Of a DNA stretch of 64,000 nucleotides, positions 18,921 to 27,343 are shown piece by piece. This DNA comes from Candidatus Zhuqueibacterota bacterium (GTDB taxonomy: Bacteria; Zhuqueibacterota; Zhuqueibacteria; Oceanimicrobiales; Oceanimicrobiaceae). Location: contig JAJDAD010000063.1 of the NCBI GenBank assembly GCA_029262055.1, positions 124,001-188,000 on the forward strand. The letters are read 5' to 3'. The stretch's first letter is position 1. Every line of letters starts with the position of its first letter. Under the pieces are notes generated by a model, which worked only from the letters and a program-made list of their open reading frames with translations, did not search any database and was not told the DNA's origin. A program made the translations under genes and the position numbers.

Positions 18921-18953
18921 CACTCGTTCCCACGCTCTGCGTGGGAACGAGTG
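18921..18953. repeat. REP-type hairpin
   Basis: A perfect 15-bp stem with a 3-nt loop: CACTCGTTCCCACGC, TCT, GCGTGGGAACGAGTG. The core GTTCCCACGC...GCGTGGGAAC is a palindrome found dispersed in many bacterial genomes. It sits just upstream of a RAYT transposase remnant, the usual partner of REP elements. Confidence 0.85.
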
Positions 18954-18954
18954 G

Positions 18955-19071
18955 CAAAGGAATGCCTCCAACATACGCCACCAGCTCAACTTCTTTAAGA
19001 AACAACACAAGACAGATCGCCGGTACCAGTTCTGGCAGGAGGGCTCACACTTGCTGTTTTGTGGAATAGCG
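18955..19071 (+). pseudogene. remnant of a REP-associated tyrosine transposase (RAYT)
   Basis: The plus frame starting at 18955 encodes about 39 residues without a start codon, including HQLNFFKKQHK and then RRYQFWQEGSH. The (R/K)YQFWQEG(S/F)H segment is characteristic of IS200-like RAYT transposases. The catalytic HUH and Tyr parts are not present nearby, so this is a fragment. Identification rests on about 25 residues. Confidence 0.6.
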
Positions 19072-19274
19072 CCGCTTACCGGCTGTATCATATTTATTCA
19101 CATTTCTCCCTTCAGTTGTGGCTAAAGTTGATTAGAATCAATGATCAGATTTTCTATTTGCAGTAGCAGGCTGATAGCCTGTTCTTTGAAGTGTCAGTGG
19201 GTTGGCGTATCAAAATGATCTTCCCCCATGTTAATTCAATTAGGAAGCGATAGTCTATAATGTCGAGGTGTAAG

Positions 19275-21101
19275 ATGTGCAGCTCCTTCAAGTTACTTGA
19301 GAAGACTTTTGTGGCGTCTGCTGTCCTGAGTTTTGCTTTCACTAGCAACGTTACCTCCCAAATCATCGAAGAGGATTTTGATGCCAATTTCTGTTTAATA
19401 GAAACAAATAGTCGAACCCATGAAGAAGCAAATAAGGCAGCCGCCTACATCAAAAATCAGGGAGGAAAAGTGAGCGTAATTGCAACACCCCGTTATCTTT
19501 TTGGCTGGGTGGCATCGGAGCTCCATGGGGATTTAATAGGAAATCAGAATATCGTTGCAATTCACACCAGCACCTACGACAAACATGACGATACGAATAC
19601 CTTGACTCAAAACGATCGAGCAACAATTAATTACTTTAATTCTGTGGTTTCCGGGGAAATACATCAAAAGGTCATCAATAAAGATGTAGAACCTGTATGG
19701 CCGTCTCAGGGCTGTATGCCGGTCAATGATAGGCTTCTTTCCTTAAGGCAGACAAATATGCAGGATAATTGCCTTGATGTTCCTATTTCGGAGCGCATGG
19801 TTGGGAATATCACCTGTGTCCTGATATTCGTCGAAAGTGATGGAACGATTGATCCGGATCTTTATACCTGGACAAACTCAGACCAGGAAATCATCTTTTC
19901 TGCCGCAGTCTCAAGCCTGAATATTTGGTCGTTTCATGCCAATCGATTCGGCCACGATTTGACTCTTACCATTCTATCCTATGACGAAGACGACCCCGAC
20001 GTTGTTAATCAACCGTATGAACCTATACTCAGAAATGGTGTGCAGTTTCATCACCTATGGGTAAATCCTATTATGGGAAAATTGGGATTTTCAGATGGCA
20101 ATGTGGTTAGCCGTGTAGCTCAGTTCAATAGAAATACCAAACAAAAAGCAAACGCAGACGGTGCGTTCACAGTGTTCATTCCGTATAATCCCGTAGTTCA
20201 GGGAGCATCTGGGATCTTTCCTGACGGCGCTTTCCCGGATGGTTGGGCTCAGCGCGGTGGTTCTTACTTTGTTTTGACATTTGAACGTTTACGGGTTTTG
20301 CCCCTAACTTTTGGGCATGAAATGGCGCACCTTTTTCATGCTCCGGATGAAAACCGGCAAATACCTTCGTGCAGTTTTGTTTTCAACGGTATTCAGAATC
20401 TTAACTCACGTAGCCATCCCTGCGACGGCTCTCAAGATTGTATCATGGCATCAACGAGTGTTGGGCAGACTAATTGGCTCTGCGATTATACCCCGGCTCA
20501 TATAGGCTGGACCTCTTTGACATCGAAACCTACAACTGTCTTCCCCATCGAAGACGGCCTCGTTGCCACTGGCAACGTCAGATTTCAATGGCATAAGAAC
20601 GTAGCAGACTCCTCAATCTACTCATTTTTGACTATTAAAAATGCCATTACGAACGAGATTGTTCACTGTGAAGGGTCTTTTTCTCTTTCTCAAAGCGGCA
20701 TTTCGCCGAGTTCCAATTCGAGAGTCGTCAATCTGGCACCCGGAAACTATAAGTGGTTTGTAGAAAACGGAAGCCGGTCTTGGTCAAGAGTTGCAAGTTC
20801 AGAGAGACATCTTACTGTTGTCTTGGATTTGCCTGAAACATTTGCTTTGCACCAAAATTTCCCCAATCCCTTTAACCCGGTCACAACAATTCGATATAGT
20901 CTGCAAGAATCAGGTGTTGCTAAGTTGGCAGTGTACAATCTGTTGGGGCAAAAGGTCGTAACCTTAATTGATAATGAAGAGAAGTCGTCCGGAGACCACG
21001 GATTGACTTTTGATGCCGGCAATTTGCCAAGTGGCATCTATTACTATAGATTAGAGTCAGCCAGTTTCACAGAAACCAGAAAAATGTTGCTTCTAAGATA
21101 G
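19275..21101 (+). CDS. secreted metzincin-like zinc protease with type IX sorting domain
   Basis: About 608 residues. The ATG at 19275 is preferred over the ATG at 19260 because GAGGTG lies 6 nt before it. A signal peptide (to about residue 30, VTSQ) comes first. The zinc site near residue 348 reads HEMAHLFHAPDE, which fits HExxHxxxxxD with Asp as third ligand, as in snapalysin-type metzincins. Six or more Cys around 370-400 (CSFVFNG, HPCDGSQDCIMA, LCDYTP) suggest disulfides. The C-terminal 85 residues are a classic type IX sorting domain (HQNFPNPFNPVTTIRYSL, VYNLLGQKV, LPSGIYYYRLES). Probable role: protease released or anchored at the cell surface. Confidence 0.85.
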   Translation: MCSSFKLLEKTFVASAVLSFAFTSNVTSQIIEEDFDANFCLIETNSRTHEEANKAAAYIKNQGGKVSVIATPRYLFGWVASELHGDLIGNQNIVAIHTSTYDKHDDTNTLTQNDRATINYFNSVVSGEIHQKVINKDVEPVWPSQGCMPVNDRLLSLRQTNMQDNCLDVPISERMVGNITCVLIFVESDGTIDPDLYTWTNSDQEIIFSAAVSSLNIWSFHANRFGHDLTLTILSYDEDDPDVVNQPYEPILRNGVQFHHLWVNPIMGKLGFSDGNVVSRVAQFNRNTKQKANADGAFTVFIPYNPVVQGASGIFPDGAFPDGWAQRGGSYFVLTFERLRVLPLTFGHEMAHLFHAPDENRQIPSCSFVFNGIQNLNSRSHPCDGSQDCIMASTSVGQTNWLCDYTPAHIGWTSLTSKPTTVFPIEDGLVATGNVRFQWHKNVADSSIYSFLTIKNAITNEIVHCEGSFSLSQSGISPSSNSRVVNLAPGNYKWFVENGSRSWSRVASSERHLTVVLDLPETFALHQNFPNPFNPVTTIRYSLQESGVAKLAVYNLLGQKVVTLIDNEEKSSGDHGLTFDAGNLPSGIYYYRLESASFTETRKMLLLR

Positions 21102-21194
21102 TATCATATGACCATATGAGGGGTCAAGGTATTGATAAAGGTCATTTTAGACATTTCGACCGAATGTCAAAAATGAGCTGGGAGGATTGAATTG

Positions 21195-21290
21195 CCTCCC
21201 AGACACGCACATTATTACACTGGCAAGGCAAAGAAAAAGCCCTGGCAACCATCAAATCGCGTGGGCGGTGTTGGTTTTTCCAATGCTTCA
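21195..21290 (+). pseudogene. remnant of a type IX sorting domain
   Basis: The frame reads THIITLARQRKSPGNHQIAW, nearly the same as HITTLAKQRKSLGKHHIAW at the end of the protein at 17471-18811. The similarity holds at the DNA level (compare 18659-18735). Nothing of a gene remains around it, so this is a partial, decayed duplication. Confidence 0.65.
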
Positions 21291-21630
21291 GCTCTGTCGC
21301 CTATTTGATGTTTATTCCGCCCCAGGCAGATCTACTGAATTCTCTAATTACCTGTTTTTGCAACTCTTCGTGCTGAATAGCCTACTTTGGGCATCAACGG
21401 TGGTTGCTACTTTTACGTTTGTCCACAAGAGATTCTGATGCATTCACGTAGGCTGAATTCTATTTTTGAACCCAGCACGATTTCACCATACAACCCAAAG
21501 CCTGCCTGAAAACGCAGGCCTGTTCCCATCTTAGACGTGCAAAAGTTGTATTGCACCTCTGATGGCACTATCTTTCTTGAGCCTTGGCCACGACTTTACA
21601 GATGACGCCACTGTTAGCTGAGAATACCCC

Positions 21631-21726
21631 TGCGACGCCAACGGCAACATGATAGAGAACAAGAACAAAGGCATCACCGCCATCGAGTACAAAATCTACA
21701 TCCCCCAAAACAAGTCGGCGAGGTGA
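21631..21726 (+). pseudogene. remnant of an RHS/YD-repeat protein
   Basis: The plus frame reads CDANGNMIENKNKGITAIEY followed by K and a few residues to a TGA. YDANGN...NKGI..IEYN is the standard repeat of RHS/YD proteins in this group. It is about 30 codons, with a stop just upstream and no start, so only a scrap is left. The rest of the gap from 21102 to 21825 contains small hairpins (for example 21178-21202) but no gene. Confidence 0.55.
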
Positions 21727-21825
21727 ACCAAGCAAACCAACTGTAACACTCCTCCGGAAATGTTGTCAAAGCATATGACAACGAATCAATTTGAACACAC
21801 CACTTTCCTGGAGGTTGCTACAGTT

Positions 21826-22236
21826 ATGCAGAACTTAAAGAACTTTGACGTACAAAGTGTCGCAGTTAACGCAGATGCGGAGCAGCTATTTGATTTTGTC
21901 GCCAGCCCCACAAATTTGCCGATTTGGACAAATGCTTTTAAGCAGGCAGACGATGAACATGCAATACTGGCAACCCCCCAGGGTGAGGTGCCAATTAGAC
22001 TTGAAGTCAAGGCATCTAAGGAGCATGGAGCAATTGACTGGTATATGCACTTTCCGGATGGAAGTTTGGGGACTGCCTATTCTCGGGTTACGCCAAACGA
22101 CGGCGGCAAGACGAGTGTTTTTACTTTCGTTTTGATGGCGCCGCCCGTACCTTTAGAGCAATTGGAGGGCGCGCTAGAGCAGCAAAAGGTAATATTGGCA
22201 GAAGAACTCAAAAATCTCTCAAACCAGTTTGCTTAA
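21826..22236 (+). CDS. SRPBCC-fold protein
   Basis: 136 residues from the ATG at 21826, chosen because GGAGG lies 10-15 nt upstream; a longer frame opens at 21760. The pattern of a START/SRPBCC (polyketide cyclase-like) lipid-binding fold is visible: VAVNADAEQLFDFVASPTNL with PIWT near the start, a strand-rich middle, and a long C-terminal helix (LEQLEGALEQQKVILAEEL). The ligand is unknown. It is followed after 33 nt by an ECF-like sigma factor, so the two probably form one operon. Confidence 0.75.
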   Translation: MQNLKNFDVQSVAVNADAEQLFDFVASPTNLPIWTNAFKQADDEHAILATPQGEVPIRLEVKASKEHGAIDWYMHFPDGSLGTAYSRVTPNDGGKTSVFTFVLMAPPVPLEQLEGALEQQKVILAEELKNLSNQFA

Positions 22237-22269
22237 GTAATCACGCAAAATTTCAGTGACTCCCCTGAC

Positions 22270-23151
22270 ATGACTAACCCATTTCCAGAAAAAATAAAAT
22301 CCGGGCTTACGGATGAGAATCTCATAGAACAGGCGTTGAACGGTGATAAGAAGAGCCTGGAAGCGTTAATCTATCGACACCAGCGGTGGATCTACAATGT
22401 TGCTCTGCGCATGGTCTGGGAACCTGAAGATGCCGCGGACATCACTCAAGAGATACTCATCAAGGTAATTACAAAGCTCAGTACATTCCGGGGGCAAAGC
22501 AGTTTCAGGACCTGGCTTTACCGGATCGTCAGCAATCATGTCATCAACATGAAAAAGTATAGAAGAGAATTCCAGGCATTATCCTTTGAACAATATGGTG
22601 ACAGTTTAGACAATGCCCTCGACGCAGAGCTGCCTGAACATTCAGAACCTCCTGTCGATGAGGAAATCCTAATTGAAGAGGCAAAGATTGGTTGTATGAA
22701 CGGCATGCTACTTTGCTTGGACCGGGAGCAGCGCCTGTTATACATTCTAGGCGAGCTGCTCCAGGTAGGCGATACCATCGGCAGCGAGATACTGGGAATC
22801 ACCAAGGTGAATTTCCGCGTGAAATTATCGCGGGCGAAAGCACAGCTCTACAACTTTATGAACGAGAAATGCGGTTTGATTAAGCGATCAAATCCGTGTA
22901 GATGTGTCCGCAAAACCCGGGCTTTCATAAAAGCAGGATATGTCGATCCGGAAAATCTGCGCTTTGTCTCAAATTACCGGAAGACCATCGAAGATGCGGC
23001 AAGCCGGAAAAGCAAAAATGTAGAAGACTTAATTCATTCCGATTACGCCAAACTCTATCGACAGCAGCCCTTTGTGGATTCACCCGATTTATTGGCATCC
23101 CTGAAGAAGCTGCTTTCTTCAAACAAAATCATAGAAACCTTGAATCTCTAG
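22270..23151 (+). CDS. ECF-type sigma70-family factor with C-terminal extension
   Basis: 293 residues, longer than a minimal ECF factor (about 180-200). Region 2 (about 35-100) shows YNVALRMVWEPEDAADITQE and GQSSFRTWLYRIVSNHV. Region 4 (about 155-205) shows DREQRLLYILGELLQVGDTIGSEILGI. It then continues with a Cys-bearing segment NPCRCVRKTRAFIKAGYVDP (about 215-234) and a helical tail of about 60 residues. No anti-sigma factor gene is beside it, so the extension may control it. It is cotranscribed with the SRPBCC gene before it. Confidence 0.88.
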   Translation: MTNPFPEKIKSGLTDENLIEQALNGDKKSLEALIYRHQRWIYNVALRMVWEPEDAADITQEILIKVITKLSTFRGQSSFRTWLYRIVSNHVINMKKYRREFQALSFEQYGDSLDNALDAELPEHSEPPVDEEILIEEAKIGCMNGMLLCLDREQRLLYILGELLQVGDTIGSEILGITKVNFRVKLSRAKAQLYNFMNEKCGLIKRSNPCRCVRKTRAFIKAGYVDPENLRFVSNYRKTIEDAASRKSKNVEDLIHSDYAKLYRQQPFVDSPDLLASLKKLLSSNKIIETLNL

Positions 23152-23203
23152 TCTAAATGGCCTAAAATGACAATTATGTCTGACCGGAAAAGGTAACACT
23201 GCA

Positions 23204-23830
23204 ATGCTCTCTGCGCTAGAAGCACTCGACCGTCTTTGGGAAGGAAATAATCGCTTCCGGTCGAACCTTCGAGGCCCCGGACCAAGCACTGACCCTGCAC
23301 GCCGTAGCGCTTTGGTAACAGGCCAGGAGCCGTTCGCTATCATTCTTGGCTGCTCTGACTCGCGCGTGCCGGTCGAGATTATTTTCGACCAGGGCCTGGG
23401 TGATTTGTTTGTCGTGCGCGTGGCCGGCAATATCGCCGCGCCGTCTCAGGTCGGAAGTATTGAGTTCGCTGCTGAGAAATTTGGCACCCGGTTGATTGTC
23501 GTCCTGGGACACTCAATGTGCGGAGCAGTCGTAGGCACGCTAAAAGAGATTGAGCACGTGACAACACTGGCGCCGGGCCTGCGTTCGATCATCGACCGCA
23601 TCCGGCCAACCGTCGAACCTTTGCGGGAGGCAGAACCTCAGCAGGGTTGGGATGAATTGGTGCGACGAGCGGTTCGCGCGAATATTCGTGCTTCGTGTCA
23701 GGATCTACGCCAAGGCTCGCAGACTCTTGAACGACTGATTCAAACGGACGGCCTTCTGGTCGTGGGTGGTGAGTATTCGCTGGAGACTGGAATTGTCGAT
23801 TTTTTTGAGGGGCTTCCTGAAACCGGATAG
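23204..23830 (+). CDS. beta-class carbonic anhydrase
   Basis: 208 residues, the usual length. It interconverts CO2 and bicarbonate in the cytoplasm. The zinc ligands are in CSDSRVPVE (Cys, with the Asp-Arg dyad) and in LGHSMCGAV (His, Cys). FVVRVAGN between them is the conserved strand. No signal peptide is visible. It begins 52 nt after the sigma factor gene and may be in the same transcript. Confidence 0.93.
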   Translation: MLSALEALDRLWEGNNRFRSNLRGPGPSTDPARRSALVTGQEPFAIILGCSDSRVPVEIIFDQGLGDLFVVRVAGNIAAPSQVGSIEFAAEKFGTRLIVVLGHSMCGAVVGTLKEIEHVTTLAPGLRSIIDRIRPTVEPLREAEPQQGWDELVRRAVRANIRASCQDLRQGSQTLERLIQTDGLLVVGGEYSLETGIVDFFEGLPETG

Positions 23831-23987
23831 CAGGACCCAAACGCATCTATGCAGTTTCCAGGCTTTTTTGTCGCCTTCCGGATAATTTTCTTTTCAATTT
23901 TCCAAACGCTCACTCCATATCCTTGTTTTCTCTATTTTTTGTTCTATCTTATTCGCAGCGTGAAAATTGGCAAAGCTCAGGATTAGA

Positions 23988-24512
23988 ATGATAAGCAACA
24001 GAACATTTTACTTTTGGAACGCTGTCGGGACTACCGTGGTTTTGACCTTCCTCGTTTGGCTGATCTATTTGCGGCCCGGGAGCGGCGGCAGGAGTGTGGC
24101 CATATCGTTCCTGCCTGCAGTTAATGCCGGGTTGAATGCGGCGGCGGCGCTATTCTTGGTCTCTGCATTCCGCGCCATCCGCAATGGCAATGAGAACCTG
24201 CACCGCAAGCTCATGGTCACGGCTTTTTGTATTTCGGGCCTGTTCCTCCTCAGTTACGTTTACTACCATAGTTTGCAGGGAGACACAAAGTTTCTGGGCG
24301 AAGGTTGGATCCGGCCCGTGTACTTCGCCATCCTGATCTCGCACATATTTCTGTCAGTCATCATGCTGCCGTTGATTTTTTCCTCACTTTTCTTTGGTCT
24401 CACTGACAGGCGCCGGCTGCACAAGAGGGTAGCCCGAATTGCGTTGCCGGTTTGGCTCTACGTTTCGGTCACCGGCGTTATTATCTTTTTCCTGCTACGC
24501 GCCTTCTCCTAA
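23988..24512 (+). CDS. DUF420 membrane protein
   Basis: 174 residues from the ATG at 23988, preferred over a TTG at 23967 because AGGA lies 5 nt before it. Five hydrophobic helices are visible. NAAAALFLVSAFRAIRNGNENLHRKLM, with its conserved His, and SYVYYHSL and HIFLSVIMLPL are typical of DUF420, a family related to proteins associated with haem-copper oxidase assembly. No oxidase genes are present nearby, so the role is not established. Confidence 0.82.
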   Translation: MISNRTFYFWNAVGTTVVLTFLVWLIYLRPGSGGRSVAISFLPAVNAGLNAAAALFLVSAFRAIRNGNENLHRKLMVTAFCISGLFLLSYVYYHSLQGDTKFLGEGWIRPVYFAILISHIFLSVIMLPLIFSSLFFGLTDRRRLHKRVARIALPVWLYVSVTGVIIFFLLRAFS

Positions 24513-24682
24513 CCCGCGCACGACCACCTTTCGGGCACGGCCGGCGTACCTGGGAACACCACATGACCATTGTACGGTCATCCGCAAGCGGCCAACTGTA
24601 AACCAATTTCGAATAATCCTAAAAAAAATGCTCTAGTTTGCCGCAAATCAGCAGATTGTAGTTATATTAGTTTAACAAAATT

Positions 24683-24714
24683 AGGTAATTACACTTTACT
24701 TCAATTAATTACCT
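24683..24714. promoter_or_regulatory. inverted repeat in an AT-rich leader
   Basis: AGGTAATTA at 24683-24691 pairs perfectly with TAATTACCT at 24706-24714. It lies in the 407-bp gap before the barrel gene at 24920. A second small hairpin (GGAGCC with GGCTCC) lies at 24783-24801. It could be an operator or part of a structured leader; no riboswitch class was recognised. Confidence 0.35.
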
Positions 24715-24919
24715 GGTGTATCTGGAGGTGGGGAAGGAAGCTTAAAGCAGATCGGTTTCCCGTTTGGAACCCTCTGTATGCAGGAGCCGGCCACTGGCTC
24801 CAATATTTCTGGCTCAATTAGTGGTTGGTCTTTCAACCTCGCCCTGGCACCGCGCGCTGCTGCTATTCACTATTCTTTCTGATGGGAATATTATCACTAT
24901 TTTGTATAGGAGAATTAGT

Positions 24920-25426
24920 ATGGAACGACTAAGCGGACGCCTATTGGGTGTGGCACTATCGCTCCTATTGGTCATTGCTGCCGGAACAAGCAATCTGCAG
25001 GCGCAGCAACAACCGGTCGATCGGAGCTTCGGACTTACGGGCTCGATCCAGAGTAGTCAAACGGTCATCCTGGTACCGATTTGGGTGAGCCAGACGCTGA
25101 ACATCGCGCCCGGATTCGGCTTCAGCTATCGGGAAGCTGTGGGGGCTCATTTCACCTTCCTTCTCGTTCCGCATTTTTACTTGGATATGGGACGAATCGC
25201 GCCGTATGTGTCCCTGCGCGCCGGCCTGATGGTTGATGCGCCCAAGAGAAGCGGCGATCAGGCTGATTTACTTGGCGGTATCGGGTTTGGTGGCGAGTAC
25301 TTCATCAATCCCAAATTCAGCATCGGAATAGAAGCGACTGTAGATGGCATAATCGAGGATGCCGGTGGCATAAATCGAATCGTTATTCAATCCGGAACAG
25401 CTGTTAACGGCACGGTCTATTTCTAG
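24920..25426 (+). CDS. small outer-membrane beta-barrel protein
   Basis: 168 residues from the ATG at 24920, preceded by AGGAG; the frame opens earlier (24764) without signals. A signal peptide ends at LQAQ (about residue 29). The mature part alternates polar and hydrophobic residues in strands with Gly-rich turns (GIGFGGEYFINPKFSIGIEA) and ends in TVYF with a terminal Phe, the signature for barrel insertion. It resembles OmpA/OprF-like 8-strand barrels in size. The function is unknown. Confidence 0.8.
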   Translation: MERLSGRLLGVALSLLLVIAAGTSNLQAQQQPVDRSFGLTGSIQSSQTVILVPIWVSQTLNIAPGFGFSYREAVGAHFTFLLVPHFYLDMGRIAPYVSLRAGLMVDAPKRSGDQADLLGGIGFGGEYFINPKFSIGIEATVDGIIEDAGGINRIVIQSGTAVNGTVYF

Positions 25427-25453
25427 GCCGTCAGCGTAGTTCTCGAAAAACAA

Positions 25454-25490
25454 TGCACAGCATCGGCCACTACGTGTCATGCTGTGCATG
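25454..25490. terminator. bidirectional hairpin terminator
   Basis: ATGCACAGCAT and ATGCTGTGCAT form a perfect 11-bp stem. On the plus strand ATTTTT follows 5 nt later, and on the minus strand TGTTTTTC follows at once. It ends the barrel gene and can also end read-through from the pst operon. Confidence 0.7.
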
Positions 25491-25685
25491 ATCATTTTTC
25501 AGTGTAGTGCCTGTCGTGGAGCAGCGAGAGCAGGCCGTCTCCCAGTCCAATCTGGGGAACGAGTATTTTCTTAGCCTCTGCCGCCTCATTATCGAAGTGA
25601 ATATTCTGGCCGCCGGACGATCACATCTGCCTGGTCCTGCCGCATCTTCAATGTCCTGATTCTCTTGAGAATCCGCCTCTAAACA

Positions 25686-26498
25686 TTAACAATCACAATA
25701 TTCTTCATTGAGGTACTTCCGGGTCAGCTCTTTCTCCGGATTGTGAAAGAGCTTCTGCTTGGACCCCTGTTCGATCACACCGCCGTTGCACATGAAAACC
25801 AGGTGATCCGCCACGCGTTGTGCTTGCTGAATATTGTGTGTCACAAATACAATTGTGTATTCTTTTTTCAGTTCGAGCATCAGTTCCTCAACCGCGCGGG
25901 ACGACACCGGGTCCAAGGATGAGGTTGGCTCATCGAGCAAGACGACCTTTGGTTTGACTGCCAGTGTCCGGGCGATGCAGAGCCGCTGCTGCTGACCAAG
26001 TGACAGAGTGACGGCCTTGTCATGCAGCCGGTGGGAAACCTCACGCCACAAGGCCGTCAACTTGAGATTATTCTCGACGATTTGCAGCCTTTCCTGTACG
26101 GTTAGTTTTTTCAAATCCTGCATCCCGAAAAGAACGTTCTCGGAAATCGACTTGGGAAAGACACACGGCTTTTGAAATACCATACCCACTTCCTGGCGCA
26201 GTTTGGCGACGTTGATGGATTCAGACATAATGTCCTTACCATCGACGTGGATTGTCCCTTTTGCACAGTAGCCAGCCACATCATCATTCATGCGGTTGAT
26301 GCTGCGGATCAAGGTGGACTTGCCGCTGCCCGATGGTCCGACGATACAGTTTATACGATATTCCTGAAAAGACACCGCTATTTCGCGCAAAATGTGGGCG
26401 GTGCCAAACCAGACGTTTAAGTCGTTGACCTTGACTGCGGCCGCCGCTTCCGGCAGTGCTCCCGGCTGGATAATTCTAAGTCCTGTTGAACGCGTCAT
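25686..26498 (-). CDS. pstB: phosphate ABC transporter ATPase PstB
   Basis: 270 residues from the ATG at 26498, which overlaps the pstA stop in ATGA; an upstream start at 26534 is less likely. It has Walker A GPSGSGKST, signature LSLGQQQR (the usual form is LSGGQQQR) and Walker B VVLLDEPTSSLDP, with the PstB-specific INRMND. It powers high-affinity phosphate import across the inner membrane. The C-terminus ends YCDC. It is the last gene of pstS-pstC-pstA-pstB; no phoU follows. Confidence 0.95.
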   Translation of the reverse strand: MTRSTGLRIIQPGALPEAAAAVKVNDLNVWFGTAHILREIAVSFQEYRINCIVGPSGSGKSTLIRSINRMNDDVAGYCAKGTIHVDGKDIMSESINVAKLRQEVGMVFQKPCVFPKSISENVLFGMQDLKKLTVQERLQIVENNLKLTALWREVSHRLHDKAVTLSLGQQQRLCIARTLAVKPKVVLLDEPTSSLDPVSSRAVEELMLELKKEYTIVFVTHNIQQAQRVADHLVFMCNGGVIEQGSKQKLFHNPEKELTRKYLNEEYCDC

Positions 26499-27343
26499 CT
26501 TAAACTCGAGGTTTTTAATTTCATTCTGCCCCACAATCCCAGCGTACTGAATACAGTGACCAGGGAAATCAAGACCAGGCTGGCCCCCCAGGCATTCTCC
26601 AATGCACGTGCATCTACGGCCTGCTGGGCCAACGCAAGAATGTGGGTCGGTAGAGACGTGACCGGATCAAGAAAGGATCCCGGGATATCGATGCCTGAAA
26701 ATGCTGTGGCGATAAACATGATCGGTGCGGTTTCGCCAATCGCGCGCGCCAGACCGAGAAACAAACCGGAGATCGCCCCTGAAGTTGCCTGCGGCAGCAA
26801 AACCTTAACGATCACTTGCCATCGGTTCAGGCCCAGAGCGCTTGCGCTTTCGCGGTAAATCTCCGGGACGCTGTTGATCGCATGGTAGGCCGCCAGCACC
26901 ACTGTCGGCAGCATCATGATCGCGAGAATGATTGAACCCACAAACCATGAGACACCGGTCTGCAAGACATTCACAAAAAAAATCAACCCAAAGATCCCGA
27001 ATATGACCGAGGGCACGCCGTTCAGCCCGTAAACAAGTATGGCACAGAGTTTTTGCACCCGCGCGTTGTGTAAATACTCGCTCTTGAAGATAGCCGTACC
27101 CAAAGCAAGCGGCAGACAAATGAGGGCCGCAAATAATATCAACAGCAGACTGCCAATAATCTGATAAAAGATGCCGCCCGCTGCGCCAAAGTTGCGGGAA
27201 GCAGCAAACAGAAATTCGAAGTTGATCGCCCTGATGCCATTCCATGTGATGATTGCAAACATGAAAAACAATACCAGTCCGCAAAGTCCGGCGGCAAACC
27301 AGGTCGCGGTCGAAAATACCCGGTTTGTCAATTCTCTACTCAT
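26495..27343 (-). CDS. pstA: phosphate ABC transporter permease PstA
   Basis: 282 residues with six membrane helices and the permease loop EIYRESASALGLNRWQVIVK that docks on the ATPase. GLARAIGETAPIMFIATA is a PstA signature. It starts inside the end of pstC (8-nt overlap) and overlaps pstB by 4 nt, so the operon is translationally coupled. With PstC it forms the phosphate channel. Confidence 0.95.
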   Translation of the reverse strand: MSRELTNRVFSTATWFAAGLCGLVLFFMFAIITWNGIRAINFEFLFAASRNFGAAGGIFYQIIGSLLLILFAALICLPLALGTAIFKSEYLHNARVQKLCAILVYGLNGVPSVIFGIFGLIFFVNVLQTGVSWFVGSIILAIMMLPTVVLAAYHAINSVPEIYRESASALGLNRWQVIVKVLLPQATSGAISGLFLGLARAIGETAPIMFIATAFSGIDIPGSFLDPVTSLPTHILALAQQAVDARALENAWGASLVLISLVTVFSTLGLWGRMKLKTSSLR

